Shown piece by piece: positions 16,509 to 27,687 of a stretch of DNA of 64,000 nt. The stretch covers positions 1,585,001 to 1,649,000 of the forward strand of contig NZ_CP115541.1 in NCBI RefSeq assembly GCF_031834595.1, written 5' to 3'. This DNA comes from Stenotrophomonas oahuensis. GTDB lineage: Bacteria > Pseudomonadota > Gammaproteobacteria > Xanthomonadales > Xanthomonadaceae. Each line of letters starts with the position of its first letter. Position 1 is the stretch's first letter. Both the position numbers and the translations under genes were made by a program. Under the pieces are notes generated by a model, which was not told the DNA's origin, ran no database searches, and saw only the letters and a list, made by a program, of their open reading frames with translations.

Positions 16509-17788
16509 GCGAGCCCCCGGGCCAGGCGCAGACCGGCGAACTGCCAGCGTGCCGACGGTGCAAAGAAATTCCGGTAGCTGGCCCGCACGTGCCCGGCGGG
16601 TGTGGCGCAGCTGCCGCCGCGCAGAATCCACTGTCCGCACATGAACTTGCCGTTGTACTCACCGAGGTTGCCCGCGAACGGTTGGAAGCCGGGATAGGCC
16701 CCATAGGCGCTGCTGGTCCACTCCCAGACGTCGCCGAACAGCTGCAGCGGCTGCGCTGGGTTGGCGCTTTCGCCCGTAAAGGCCCGCGGATGCAGATGGT
16801 CGTCGTCGGCGAAGTTGCCCTGGACCGGGAGGGACTGCGCGACCGCTTCCCATTCGAACTCGGTGGGCAGGCGCGCGCCGGCCCAGCGGGCATAGGCGTC
16901 GGCCTCGAAGTAGCTGAGGTGGCAGACTGGGGCATCGGGATCGATGGCGCGCCAGCCCCCCAGGGTGAACTCGCGCTCGAGGCTGTCATCCCAGTACAGC
17001 GGGTGCTGCCAGCCTTCGTTCTGGACCAGGGTCCAGCCCTCACTCATCCAGTGCGCGGCCTGGCGGTAACCGCCGTCGAGGATGAAGGCCCGGTACTCAG
17101 CGTTGCTGACCGGACGATTGGCCACGACATGCGCGGGAACGAGCACGCGGTGCACGGGGGATTCGTTGTCATAGGCGAAGGCAGGGTGTGCCGGCCACGC
17201 CGGCGCACCGATCTCGACGATGCACTCTTCTGCCGGCAGCCAGCGCATCGGCAGCGCGGCCCCGGTGCTGCGCTTGAGGTCGTCGCGGTACGCGGGCTGC
17301 AGCGGATTGCACCAGAGCGCGTGCTTGATGTCGGTCAGCAGCAGTTCCTGGTGCTGCTGTTCGTGGTGCAGACCGAGCAGCAGTTGGTGGCATGCCTGAC
17401 TGTCGAGCGCGTCGCGCTGCAGCAGCTCGATGACCTGGTCATCGACGCGCTGGCGATAGTCGCGCACCTCCTCCAGCGATGGCCGCGACAGCAGTCCACG
17501 CTGCGGGCGCGCATGGGCCGGGCCAATGCTCTGGTAGTAGCTGTTGAACAGGTAATGCCAGTCGGCATTGAACGGGGCGTGGCCCGGTTGGCTGCCCACC
17601 ACGAAGCGCTCGAAGAACCAGCTGGTATGTGCCAGATGCCATTTGGTCGGGCTGGCATCGGGCATGCTCTGGACCATGGCGTCTTCGGCGCTGAGCGGCG
17701 CGGCCAGAGCGAGACTGCGGGCGCGGACGGCGCGGAAATGCTCGGCCAGCGCGCGGGCGGCCTGCGGTGTTGCGGCGACAGTGTTCAT
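16505..17788 (-). CDS. egtB: Hercynylcysteine sulfoxide synthase EgtB
   Basis: EgtB is a non-haem iron enzyme that couples hercynine, O2 and a thiol to form the sulfoxide intermediate of ergothioneine. The 427-residue protein has an N-terminal DinB-like domain with the iron ligands His51 (HLAH) and the HX3HXE set at about 142-148 (HEQQHQE), and a C-terminal FGE-sulfatase domain (PVSNAEYRAFILDGGY, LPTEFEWE, DVWEWTSS, RGGSCATP). I chose ATG 17788, which has GAGG seven bases upstream; a GTG 51 bp earlier is less likely. Without egtA and egtC nearby the thiol may be cysteine rather than gamma-glutamylcysteine; this is inference. Confidence 0.93.
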   Translation of the reverse strand: MNTVAATPQAARALAEHFRAVRARSLALAAPLSAEDAMVQSMPDASPTKWHLAHTSWFFERFVVGSQPGHAPFNADWHYLFNSYYQSIGPAHARPQRGLLSRPSLEEVRDYRQRVDDQVIELLQRDALDSQACHQLLLGLHHEQQHQELLLTDIKHALWCNPLQPAYRDDLKRSTGAALPMRWLPAEECIVEIGAPAWPAHPAFAYDNESPVHRVLVPAHVVANRPVSNAEYRAFILDGGYRQAAHWMSEGWTLVQNEGWQHPLYWDDSLEREFTLGGWRAIDPDAPVCHLSYFEADAYARWAGARLPTEFEWEAVAQSLPVQGNFADDDHLHPRAFTGESANPAQPLQLFGDVWEWTSSAYGAYPGFQPFAGNLGEYNGKFMCGQWILRGGSCATPAGHVRASYRNFFAPSARWQFAGLRLARGLA

Positions 17789-17883
17789 CGCCTCAGGATC
17801 AGCCAGCGACGGTGAGCGCACCGTCACGATTGCCCTCACGTTGCGTTACAGCGGGCGACGTGAATACGCGCCGGGCGTGTCGA

Positions 17884-18279
17884 TCAGGGCAGCGCGTCGA
17901 GGTAGAACCAGCGACCGTCGATGCGCTCGAAACGGCTGTGTTCCTGCATCTTCACCGCGCTGCCGCCGCCAACCTTGTAGCGGGCGGTGAAACGGACCTG
18001 GGCGTGATCGGGATCGGCCTGGGTGTGTTCGTGCACGGTGAGGCCGAGCCAGCGGGTGCGCAGGCTGGGGGCTTCGTCGAAGCCGAGGCTTTCCGGGCGG
18101 GTCTGCGGGTGCCAGCTGACGAGCAGATAGTCGGCACGCTCCTGCACATAGGCGGCGTAGCGCGAGCGCATCAGGGTCTCGGCGTCAGGCGCGATGGCCC
18201 CGGCGTGGTACTGACCGCAGCAGGCGGCATAGGACAACGGGCGACCGCAGGGGCAGGGTTCGGCAAGGACTTTGCTCAT
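17884..18279 (-). CDS. ychJ: YchJ/UPF0225 family SEC-C motif protein
   Basis: A 131-residue protein with an N-terminal SEC-C zinc-binding motif (CPCG...YAACC, residues about 9-20) and the NTF2-like YchJ domain ([10 protein letters not shown] near 37-46, ending in a [12 protein letters not shown] motif). The function of the family is unclear. The start MSKVLAEP at 18279 fits the family; upstream codons are uncharacteristic. It lies 95 bp before egtB in the same direction and may be cotranscribed. The gap contains a small palindrome, GACGGT...ACCGTC. Confidence 0.85.
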   Translation of the reverse strand: MSKVLAEPCPCGRPLSYAACCGQYHAGAIAPDAETLMRSRYAAYVQERADYLLVSWHPQTRPESLGFDEAPSLRTRWLGLTVHEHTQADPDHAQVRFTARYKVGGGSAVKMQEHSRFERIDGRWFYLDALP

Positions 18280-18338
18280 GCGGCCATTGTGCCCGGAACG
18301 GCGTATGCTGGCGCGCCTTTCCCTGCGAAGTCCGTGCC

Positions 18339-19115
18339 GTGCTGGAGCTGGTTCCCCCCGAGTTGTGGTGGTTGGTGGCGATTGCATTCATTGCCGGTCT
18401 GGTGGACGCGGCGGTCGGTGGTGGGGGTCTGGTGCAGCTGCCGGGCCTGTTCACGGTGTTGCCACAGCACACGCCGGCGATGCTGTTCGGCACCAACAAG
18501 TTCAGCTCGATGTTCGGCACCGCGGCAGCGGCGTGGCGTTACGCGCGCAATGTGCGCTTCCCTTGGAAGCCGGTGCTGTTCGCGGCGGGTACGGCATTCG
18601 TGTTCTCGTTCGCGGGGGCGACAGCGGTCAGCCTGTTACCCAAGGACGCTGTGCGCCCGCTGGTGCTGGTGTTGCTGATCGCAATGCTGGGCTACACGCT
18701 GTGGAAGAAGGACTTTGGTGCCCTGCACCGCCCGCGCGAGATCGGCCGCAAGGAGCTGTGGACGGCGCTGGCGATCGGCGCGGCGATCGGCTTCTACGAC
18801 GGCTTCTTCGGCCCGGGCACGGGCAGCTTCCTGATCTTCCTGTTCGTACGCTTCTTCGGCCTGGATTTCCTGCGCGCGTCGGCGGCCTCGAAGGTGGTGA
18901 ACCTGGCGACCAACGTGGCCGCGATCTCGTTCTTCGTGCCCACCGGCAACATCCTGTGGCTGTTCGCCCTGCCGATGGCGGCCGCCAACATCACCGGCAG
19001 CGTGGTCGGCACACGGCTGGCCCTGCGCGGCGGCACACCCTTCATCCGCAAGCTGTTCGTCGGCCTGGTGGTCGTGCTGATCGCGCGGATGGGTTGGGAT
19101 ACGTTTGCCGGGTGA
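18339..19115 (+). CDS. yfcA: TauE/SafE (YfcA-like) membrane permease
   Basis: A 258-residue inner-membrane protein of the TauE/SafE family (putative sulfite or organosulfonate export). It has about eight membrane segments in two homologous halves, with the family motifs [15 protein letters not shown] (residues 16-30) and [14 protein letters not shown]. It starts at GTG 18339, with a weak GCGAAG ribosome site and no better alternative that keeps the first helix complete. It diverges from ychJ with 59 bp between the starts. The substrate cannot be told from the sequence. Confidence 0.85.
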   Translation: MLELVPPELWWLVAIAFIAGLVDAAVGGGGLVQLPGLFTVLPQHTPAMLFGTNKFSSMFGTAAAAWRYARNVRFPWKPVLFAAGTAFVFSFAGATAVSLLPKDAVRPLVLVLLIAMLGYTLWKKDFGALHRPREIGRKELWTALAIGAAIGFYDGFFGPGTGSFLIFLFVRFFGLDFLRASAASKVVNLATNVAAISFFVPTGNILWLFALPMAAANITGSVVGTRLALRGGTPFIRKLFVGLVVVLIARMGWDTFAG

Positions 19116-19167
19116 TCCTCGCAGCGCCTGCGCCTGCTCGATGCTTGGCTGCGATTGCGGGATCTAC

Positions 19168-19190
19168 GTAGAGCCGGGCTTGCCCGGCTG
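19168..19190 (+). repeat. Single SMAG/REP element downstream of yfcA
   Basis: GTAG (19168-19171) is followed by arms AGCCGGGC (19172-19179) and GCCCGGCT (19182-19189) with loop TT. It starts 53 bp after the yfcA stop and could protect or end that transcript. Confidence 0.8.
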
Positions 19191-19252
19191 CTGTTGGATT
19201 CGTGCGAACAGCCCTCTGTTCACGGCGTCCCTGGTTTGGCGGATCGGAATGG

Positions 19253-19640
19253 GCGTTCCGGGGGACGCTGCAAGTACGTCCCTGTAAGCTCGATCGCCGC
19301 ATCCATGCGGCTCACGCCCCCTCCAGCCCACCCCGACCCGCCCCGACAGCGTTTCGGTGACCATGGGAGATCAACGGCGGCGTTGTTCAGTTTTCATGCG
19401 TTACCGGGCGTTGGAGATTTCACGGCCGTCGTCTGTCGACCGACGCTACCGGCGTCAGCACGCGCGATGCCGCATTACCGGCCGTGTTGCGCGATGCATG
19501 AGAGGGGGCCTACGGGTGACCCCTGGAGGGACACTCCACGGCATGGATGCCGTGGAGTAGCCTACATGGACGTACTTGCGGCGTGTCCCGGAACGGGGTT
19601 GCCCGTAGGCCCCCAGCACGTAGCAACCGAAACGCCGCCG
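19253..19640. repeat. Degenerate inverted repeats filling the gap after jetC
   Basis: The 530-bp stretch between yfcA and jetC has no plausible gene. Its two ends are imperfect inverted copies: GCAAGTACGTCC with TGTAAGCT and CGCATCCATGC (about 19268-19310) recurs in reverse as GGACGTACTTGC, AGCCTACA and GCATGGATGCCG (about 19535-19580), and GTTTCGGT (near 19350) matches ACCGAAAC (near 19628). The right arm also contains a perfect hairpin, CTCCACGGCA/TGCCGTGGAG. They look like two decayed copies of a genus-specific intergenic repeat. Confidence 0.5.
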
Positions 19641-19647
19641 TTCGCGA

Positions 19648-22600
19648 TCAAGCCTCGACTTCAGCAGCCTGCCGTGAACGCTCTGGCAGCTTCAGGCGCT
19701 TGCCCTCCTCGTCGTACTCGATCAGCAGTACGCCGGAATCGTGGCGGCCGCTGATTTCGACGAAGCAGGCACCGCCGATGAACGGCTCCAACGTCATCAC
19801 CGACTTCAGCGGGGTGGCGACGACCATCTGGAAACCGAAGTTGTCGAAGATGTTCATCGCCAGCGCGGTGAACTCGTTGTCGGCCTTGTCGAAGGCTTCG
19901 TCCAGCACCACGGCTGCATAGCTGGGCAGCTGGCTTTCCGCGCCACCGAGCTGGTAGCGCAATGCCGCCGCCAGGCAGGTGGTCGCCAGCTTCTGGCGCT
20001 GGCCGCCCGACTTGCCCGCACCGCTGCGGTAGATTTCGACCTGCTGGCGCGTGGCCGCGTCCAGCTCGACGCCGATGAACTCCACATGCAGGCGCACGTC
20101 CAGCACGTTCTCGCGCCAGCGCTTGTCTTCGCCTTCCTGCGAGCCCAGCCGCTTCACCAGCTCACGGAGTACCGCGAACTGGGCTTCGGCCACTTCGCGC
20201 TGTTCCGTCTGGTGGTGCGAGAGCACATCGCGCAGCTGCTGGTGGAACTCCAGCACTTCCGGCAGACGGCGGTCGCTCAGCTCAATGGTCAACAGCGTGC
20301 CGCGGTTGAACGGGACCTGTTCCAGGCTGGCGTTCACTTCGTCGAGGCGCTGGCCAATCGACTTGCGTGCCTCGGCGCTGTGGCGCTGCAGGGCCAGCAG
20401 GTTGTTCTTGCTCTGGTTCTGCAGCAGGTCGAAGAAGCGTTCTTCATGCTGCGGCAGGCCATCACGCTCCAGACGCGCCAAGCGGGCCAGGAAGTCGTCC
20501 GCCGAGGCCACCGACACGGTGAAGTCGCCCGACTCTTCCGGCCAGCCCTGCACGAAGCGGCGGAAGCAGCCCAGCAGCAGGTTCTCGACTTTATTCACGT
20601 CCTGCTGCGAGGACGACAGCTGCTCGTTCAGCGCGTTGCTGATCTGGCGCATGTTCGCTTCGAGCGTTTCCAGGCTCAGCGGACCCATCGCTTCCACGCG
20701 CTGCTGCAGACCGGCTTCCTGGGTGCTGCCCAGTGCCGGCAGCACCAGCGCGCGGCTCTGCTGGCGGGCACGGTCCAGGCGATCGCGTTCCTTGACCAGC
20801 TGGCCGCGCTCCACGCGGGTGTCTTCGTAGGTGCGCCGTGCCTGTTCGATGTCGGCACGGGTAGCGTCGATCTGCTTGGCCAGGCGCGCCAGGTCGGCGT
20901 TGCCTTCGCGCAGTTCGCGCAGGTTGGCCTCGACGTCGGACAGACGCTGCAGCGGCGTCGCGACGTCGATTTCGTCCCAGCCCAGATTGACCAGCTGGTT
21001 GCAGGCCAGGCGGCGATCATTGTCGCTTTCACGCTGCGAGCGCAGCTGCGCGATGTCGGCATCGCAGCCGGCAATGCGCTTGGCCAGTTCCTGGCCTTCC
21101 TTCTGATACACCGCCAGCTTGTCGCGGTTGTTGAAGCCGAGCAGCCAGCGGCGACGGTCGTTGACCGCGCTGCGGTCGTCCTTCTCGAAGCGGTCGCCCG
21201 GGTGCTTGACCTGCCCTTCCCTGGTGATGCCGCGCTCGACATTGCGCAGCTCGCGCGCATCCACGCACTCGTAGTCGAAGCGCTTGCCCAGCTCGCGGCG
21301 CAGCCACGGCTCGAAGCTGCTGTCGCGCAGGTCCAGCTTGTGCAGCAGCGAGCGTGCCGACGGCGAACGCGCCAGCGCCTCGTCGTTGCGACGCACACGG
21401 TAGAAGGTGAAACGCATGCCGAGATGGGTGCGGTTCACCCAGTCGGCAACCTCGTTGTAATGACGATCATCGACCAGCAGCGACTGCGCGAAGGCGAACA
21501 GCACGCGTTCGATCGAGCCCTGCCATGCAGCATGGTCCGGGCGGACCTGGATCAGTTCACCGACAAACGGCAGTGCCGCCTCCGGCACGCCGGTTTCCTC
21601 GGCCAGCCGTGCACGCAGCTTCTGCAGCGGTGCCGGAATGCTGGACGGATTGTGCTGCATCGCTTCCAGCTCGCTGCGCACTTCGGCGAAGCGGCGCTCA
21701 TCGTCACGCTTGCCGCCCAGGCGTTCGCTGATTGCATCATCCAGCGCAGCCGAAGCACGCTGACGGTCCTGCAGCTCACCCTGGGCTTTGTCGATCAGTT
21801 CGGCAAACGCCTGCGCGGTGTCCGGCAGCGTGGCCTGCAGCTTCTGTGCGGACTGGCGCGCCTGCTCGCGCTTGGCCTGACGGCGGTCACGCTCGGCCTC
21901 GGCGCGGCCCTGCTCGCGTTCCAGTTCCTCGATGCGCTCGCCGCCCTGCTGGCGGCGCTGCAGTTCAAGCTCGCCCAGACGCTCGGTGTGGTTGTCCAGC
22001 GCAGAACGACGCTGGGCCTCTTCGCCGAGCAGGCCACGGTCGCGGACTTCCAGCTCGTGCAGGCGCGCTTCCAGCAGCTGCTGGCGGCGGTTCTCGCGGA
22101 AGCTGTCGATACCCAGCTTCAGCAGTTCCTCGTCGCCACGGCGGCGGTGCATGGCCTTGAGTTCGTTGTAGTGCTCGCGCGCCGGCAGCAGGGTTTCGAC
22201 CTGACGCCGCGCGGTGACCACGGCCTGGTGCGCACCGTCGAGCTCGGCGAAGTCGTTCACCAGCCGCTCGGCGGCATTGAAGGTGTTCGGCGTGTCCAGC
22301 ATGAAGTCACGCAGGAACACGTTCAGGTCGCCCAGGTTCTTGGCCGACTGGGTCTTGTGCAGCAGGCGCAGCGCCATCTCGTTGTCGATGCCGAGCAGGT
22401 GGCGGAAGCGCTCTGCATAGCCGGCGAAGCTGTCGAAATGATGCACGTCGGCCAGACGCTGCTTGAGCTTGCGCAGGTCCAGGTCGAAACCGCCCAGGTC
22501 CTTGGCGATGTCGAACGGACGCTCGGCGACCAGATAGTGCTTGCGCACATCCGCTGCGGCGGCACCGTTGCCGGAGATCCAGAACAGGCGCACCAGGCTG

Positions 22601-23016
22601 ACCACGCGGCCGTCACCGCTGCGGTATTCCAGCACCAGCGCGGTCCAGGTCGCGCCCTTGCGCAGGTACTGGGTGGCGATTTCGCCGGTGCCCTTGTCCT
22701 GCTGGTCGGCCCACGCGCCGCGCACGTAGGAGACCAGGTTGCGGTCGCGACCACTGCGTTCGGCCTCGCGGGCGGCGGCATTGAAGTCGACGATGGCCGG
22801 CGGCACCAGCACTGCGGACATCGCATCGAGCAGGGTCGACTTGCCGGAGCCGGAGCGGCCCACGAACAGGAAGCCCTTTTCGGCAATCGGCACTTCGGTC
22901 AGGCCGTTGAAGGTGCCCCAGTTGTGGACCTGCAGGCGACGCATGCGGAACTGCTGCAGGCGCGGATCGGGCAGACCGTCGGTGAACAGGGCGGGCGTGT
23001 GCTTGGAAATAGCCAT
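19648..23016 (-). CDS. jetC: JetC/MksB-like SMC ATPase (SbcC/MukB type) of a Wadjet/Mks complex
   Basis: A 1122-residue SMC-like ATPase. Walker A is GRSGSGKST (53-61), long coiled coils fill about 280-900 around a hinge-like centre, the ABC signature KSGGQRQ lies at about 1002-1008 and Walker B (VVLDEAFDKAD) at about 1036-1046. Together with JetA and JetB it should form a DNA-loop-extruding complex. In Wadjet, JetABC works with the JetD nuclease against plasmids; in Mks systems the same trio shapes the chromosome. ATG 23016 has GAGAG upstream and lies 11 bp after jetB. No jetD follows. Confidence 0.87.
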   Translation of the reverse strand: MAISKHTPALFTDGLPDPRLQQFRMRRLQVHNWGTFNGLTEVPIAEKGFLFVGRSGSGKSTLLDAMSAVLVPPAIVDFNAAAREAERSGRDRNLVSYVRGAWADQQDKGTGEIATQYLRKGATWTALVLEYRSGDGRVVSLVRLFWISGNGAAAADVRKHYLVAERPFDIAKDLGGFDLDLRKLKQRLADVHHFDSFAGYAERFRHLLGIDNEMALRLLHKTQSAKNLGDLNVFLRDFMLDTPNTFNAAERLVNDFAELDGAHQAVVTARRQVETLLPAREHYNELKAMHRRRGDEELLKLGIDSFRENRRQQLLEARLHELEVRDRGLLGEEAQRRSALDNHTERLGELELQRRQQGGERIEELEREQGRAEAERDRRQAKREQARQSAQKLQATLPDTAQAFAELIDKAQGELQDRQRASAALDDAISERLGGKRDDERRFAEVRSELEAMQHNPSSIPAPLQKLRARLAEETGVPEAALPFVGELIQVRPDHAAWQGSIERVLFAFAQSLLVDDRHYNEVADWVNRTHLGMRFTFYRVRRNDEALARSPSARSLLHKLDLRDSSFEPWLRRELGKRFDYECVDARELRNVERGITREGQVKHPGDRFEKDDRSAVNDRRRWLLGFNNRDKLAVYQKEGQELAKRIAGCDADIAQLRSQRESDNDRRLACNQLVNLGWDEIDVATPLQRLSDVEANLRELREGNADLARLAKQIDATRADIEQARRTYEDTRVERGQLVKERDRLDRARQQSRALVLPALGSTQEAGLQQRVEAMGPLSLETLEANMRQISNALNEQLSSSQQDVNKVENLLLGCFRRFVQGWPEESGDFTVSVASADDFLARLARLERDGLPQHEERFFDLLQNQSKNNLLALQRHSAEARKSIGQRLDEVNASLEQVPFNRGTLLTIELSDRRLPEVLEFHQQLRDVLSHHQTEQREVAEAQFAVLRELVKRLGSQEGEDKRWRENVLDVRLHVEFIGVELDAATRQQVEIYRSGAGKSGGQRQKLATTCLAAALRYQLGGAESQLPSYAAVVLDEAFDKADNEFTALAMNIFDNFGFQMVVATPLKSVMTLEPFIGGACFVEISGRHDSGVLLIEYDEEGKRLKLPERSRQAAEVEA

Positions 23017-23027
23017 GTGGAACTCTC

Positions 23028-25212
<2,185 letters not shown>

Positions 25213-25214
25213 TC

Positions 25215-25239
25215 ACGGCGTGGCAGCAGGCCACGCCGT
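25215..25239 (-). terminator. Hairpin between folE and jetA
   Basis: Arms 25215-25224 and 25230-25239 form a perfect 10-bp stem (ACGGCGTGGC) with loop AGCAG, downstream of folE on the minus strand. No T-run follows, so it is at best a weak or factor-assisted terminator. Confidence 0.4.
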
Positions 25240-25285
25240 CGGGTCAATGCAGGGTCGGGTGCCCGCACGCGGGCAGCGACCGGGC

Positions 25286-25888
25286 TCAGCGCTTGCCGCC
25301 CACTTCAATGAAGCGCAGGAATTCGGCGCGGGTGCGCGCATCCTCGCGGAAGCTGCCGAGCATCTTGGAGGTAACCATGCTGACGCCGCGCTTGTGGATG
25401 CCACGGGTGGTCATGCACTCGTGCGCGCCTTCCACCACCACGCCCACGCCGATCGGCTGCAGCACGTCCTGGATGCACTGGGCGATCTGCGCGGTCATCT
25501 TTTCCTGCACCTGGAAGCGGCGCGCGTAGGCTTCCACCACGCGGGCCAGCTTGCTGATGCCCACCACCTTGCCGTCGGGCAGGTAGCCGACGTGCACACG
25601 GCCGATGATCGGAGCCATGTGGTGTTCGCAGTGGCTTTCGTACTCGATGTCGCGCAGCACGATCAGCTCGTCATACCCGGCCACCTCTTCAAAGGTGCGC
25701 TCCAGGTAGGCGCGCGGATCGTCCTTGTAGCCGCTGAACCAGTCGCCATAGGCCTCGGCGACGCGCCGCGGGGTATCCAGCAGCCCTTCACGGGTGGGGT
25801 CTTCGCCGGCCCAGCGCAGCAGGGTGCGCACCGCCGATTCAGCTTCGGCCTGGGAGACCGGATTCGCGTCGTTGTCTTTCTTGCTCAT
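25286..25888 (-). CDS. folE: GTP cyclohydrolase I
   Basis: FolE converts GTP to dihydroneopterin triphosphate, the first step of folate (and pterin) synthesis. The 200-residue protein is full length and has the family signatures: zinc-binding SHCEHHMAP near 85-93 with the later Cys in [24 protein letters not shown] and the QEKMTAQIA segment. It starts at ATG 25888 and is divergent from the marR gene; the 146-bp region between them must carry both promoters. Confidence 0.95.
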   Translation of the reverse strand: MSKKDNDANPVSQAEAESAVRTLLRWAGEDPTREGLLDTPRRVAEAYGDWFSGYKDDPRAYLERTFEEVAGYDELIVLRDIEYESHCEHHMAPIIGRVHVGYLPDGKVVGISKLARVVEAYARRFQVQEKMTAQIAQCIQDVLQPIGVGVVVEGAHECMTTRGIHKRGVSMVTSKMLGSFREDARTRAEFLRFIEVGGKR

Positions 25889-25980
25889 TGCCTACAGCAC
25901 CCTGAAGGGGGGCGAGCATCGTACCCGACCGACCCCTCGGGCGTCCCCACCCGCGTTGGGGTCCGGTTGGGGTGCGGGTA

Positions 25981-26013
25981 TTGATAGCTGACGAATTAGT
26001 AGTATCCTATCTA
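25981..26013 (+). promoter_or_regulatory. AT-rich promoter/operator candidate upstream of the marR-efflux operon
   Basis: This is a short AT-rich island in GC-rich DNA. TTGATA (25981-25986) is a possible -35 box and TATCTA (26008-26013) or an overlapping hexamer a possible -10, but spacing is imperfect. GATAG (25983-25987) and CTATC (26007-26011) form an inverted repeat that could be the site for the adjacent MarR protein. The role is inferred from position. Confidence 0.4.
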
Positions 26014-26034
26014 TATTCCGAAGCGATCCCGCCC

Positions 26035-26490
26035 ATGAAGCGCACCCTCGACGAACGCACCCAGCTGCAGATGCAGCTCAGCTCCGGCCTGCTCCATTCG
26101 GGCCGGCAGTGGCAGCGTCTGGCCGACCAGGCGCTGGGCAGCTACGGCATTTCCGCGGCCTGCACCATGCCGCTGCTGATGATCGGCCGCGCCGGCGGTG
26201 GCATCCGCCAGGTCACCCTGGCCCAGCAGCTGGGCATGGAGGGGCCGTCGCTGGTGCGCCTGCTGGACAAGCTGTCGGCCAGCGACCTGGTCCGCCGCGA
26301 ATGCGACGCCAGCGACCGCCGCGCCAACCTGCTGTGGCTGACCGACAAGGGCGAAGCCCTGGTCAGCGAGCTGGAAACCCAGCTGATCGGCCTGCGCCAG
26401 CAGGTGTTCGGTGAGCTCAGCACGGACGAGCTGCGCACCGTGTTGAAGCTGTGGCAGCTGCTGGCCGATGCCGCCGAACGCGTGACGTAA
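26035..26490 (+). CDS. MarR family transcriptional regulator of the FUSC efflux operon
   Basis: A 151-residue MarR-type winged-helix regulator. The DNA-binding part is about 55-100 (VTLAQQLGMEGPSLVRLLDKL recognition region, then the wing CDASDRRANLLWLTDKG), with dimer helices at both ends. I chose ATG 26035, because upstream codons lie in the AT-rich promoter-like region. It is the first gene before the DUF1656-HlyD-OMF-FUSC set and most likely represses it and itself until an aromatic or weak-acid ligand binds. AaeXAB in E. coli is controlled by a LysR protein instead. Confidence 0.88.
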   Translation: MKRTLDERTQLQMQLSSGLLHSGRQWQRLADQALGSYGISAACTMPLLMIGRAGGGIRQVTLAQQLGMEGPSLVRLLDKLSASDLVRRECDASDRRANLLWLTDKGEALVSELETQLIGLRQQVFGELSTDELRTVLKLWQLLADAAERVT

Positions 26491-26572
26491 GCCGCCGCAC
26501 CCCCTGTTGTGTTGCCCGGTGCCGCCCTGCGGCGTCGGGCTTGTCCCATTCCTCCGAAAGAATCGTTGCCCG

Positions 26573-26782
26573 ATGACCGGTGAATTCAGTCTCCACGGTG
26601 TGTTCGTCCCGACCCTGCTGGCCTTGATGCTGCTGGCCTACCTGCTCAAGAGCGGGTTGCGCGTGGTCCTGCAGCGCACCGGAGCCTACCGCCATATCTG
26701 GCACCCGCCCCTGTTCAACCTGGCCGTGTACGTGATCGTGCTCGGCGGGTTGTTCTCCCTGATGCGTTGGATGCACTCGTGA
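26573..26782 (+). CDS. DUF1656 small membrane protein, AaeX-like
   Basis: A 69-residue DUF1656 protein with two membrane helices (about 8-25 and 45-63) and the conserved HPPLFNLAVYV segment. Such proteins accompany AaeA/AaeB-type pumps and their exact role is unknown. I chose ATG 26573 (MTGEFSLHG), matching the family start. The stop overlaps the GTG of the HlyD gene (GTGA). Confidence 0.87.
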   Translation: MTGEFSLHGVFVPTLLALMLLAYLLKSGLRVVLQRTGAYRHIWHPPLFNLAVYVIVLGGLFSLMRWMHS

Positions 26783-27687
26783 ACAAGATCCTCAAGCACG
26801 CCGTACCGGTCGTGGTAACCGTTGCCGCCGTCATTGCCGCCCTGCTGGTGCTGCGCACCCTGTGGACGTACTACATGGACGAACCCTGGACCCGCGACGC
26901 GCATGTCAGCGCCGACGTGGTGCAGGTCGCGCCGGACGTGTCCGGGCTGGTGGAGGCGGTGAAGGTGGCCGACAACCAGGCGGTGAAGCGCGACGACGTG
27001 CTGTTCGTGGTTGACCGCGAGCGCTACCGGATCGCGCTGGAGCAGGCCCGCGCCACGCTCGGCGAGCGCCGCGCCACCTATGAACAGCTGCGCCGCGAGA
27101 CCGCCCGCGACCGCAGCCTGCAGGACCTGGTTGCCGCCGAGGACGCCGAAGTGCGCCGCGCCAAGCTGCAGGCCGCACAGGCCGGCATGGCCACCGCCCA
27201 GGCGGCCGTGGACCTGGCCGAATTGAACCTGGCCCGCACCGAAGTGCGCAGCCCCAGCGACGGCCACGTCAACGACCGCACCGTGCGTGCTGGCGACTAC
27301 GTGACCGCCGGCCACCCGGTGATGGCGGTGTTGGACACCGGTTCGTTCCGGATTGACGGCTACTTCGAGGAGACCCGCCTGCGCGGCGTGCATGCCGGGC
27401 AGAAGGTCGACATCCGCCTGATGGGCGAATCCCAGCCGTTGCAGGGCCATGTGCAGAGCATCGCCGCCGGCATCGAGGACCGTTACCGCAGCGAAGGCAG
27501 CAGCCTGCTGCCGAACGTGACTCCGGCGTTCGACTGGGTGCGGCTGGCCCAGCGCATTCCGGTGCGCATCCAGATTGATACCGTGCCCGAAGGCGTGACC
27601 CTGATTGCCGGGCGCACCGCCACCGTGACCATCGAGCCGGACGCCACCGCGTCCCAGCCGGCACACCCGGCGCAGGCGGCCCTGTGA
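26779..27687 (+). CDS. HlyD/EmrA-type membrane fusion protein, AaeA-like
   Basis: A 302-residue periplasmic adaptor anchored by one N-terminal helix (about 7-27). It has a biotinyl-lipoyl-like domain (VQVAPDVSGLVEAVKVADNQAVKRDD), a helical hairpin (about 80-150), and a beta-barrel domain. It would link the inner-membrane FUSC pump to the outer-membrane channel encoded next. GTG 26779 overlaps the DUF1656 stop, and its own stop overlaps the next GTG, so the set is tightly coupled. Confidence 0.9.
   Translation: MNKILKHAVPVVVTVAAVIAALLVLRTLWTYYMDEPWTRDAHVSADVVQVAPDVSGLVEAVKVADNQAVKRDDVLFVVDRERYRIALEQARATLGERRATYEQLRRETARDRSLQDLVAAEDAEVRRAKLQAAQAGMATAQAAVDLAELNLARTEVRSPSDGHVNDRTVRAGDYVTAGHPVMAVLDTGSFRIDGYFEETRLRGVHAGQKVDIRLMGESQPLQGHVQSIAAGIEDRYRSEGSSLLPNVTPAFDWVRLAQRIPVRIQIDTVPEGVTLIAGRTATVTIEPDATASQPAHPAQAAL

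Noticed and set aside
19116..19647. Short open frames in the gap between yfcA and jetC, as a jetD remnant
   Set aside because: None shows JetD-like sequence, a ribosome site or coding composition; the DNA is repeat-derived.
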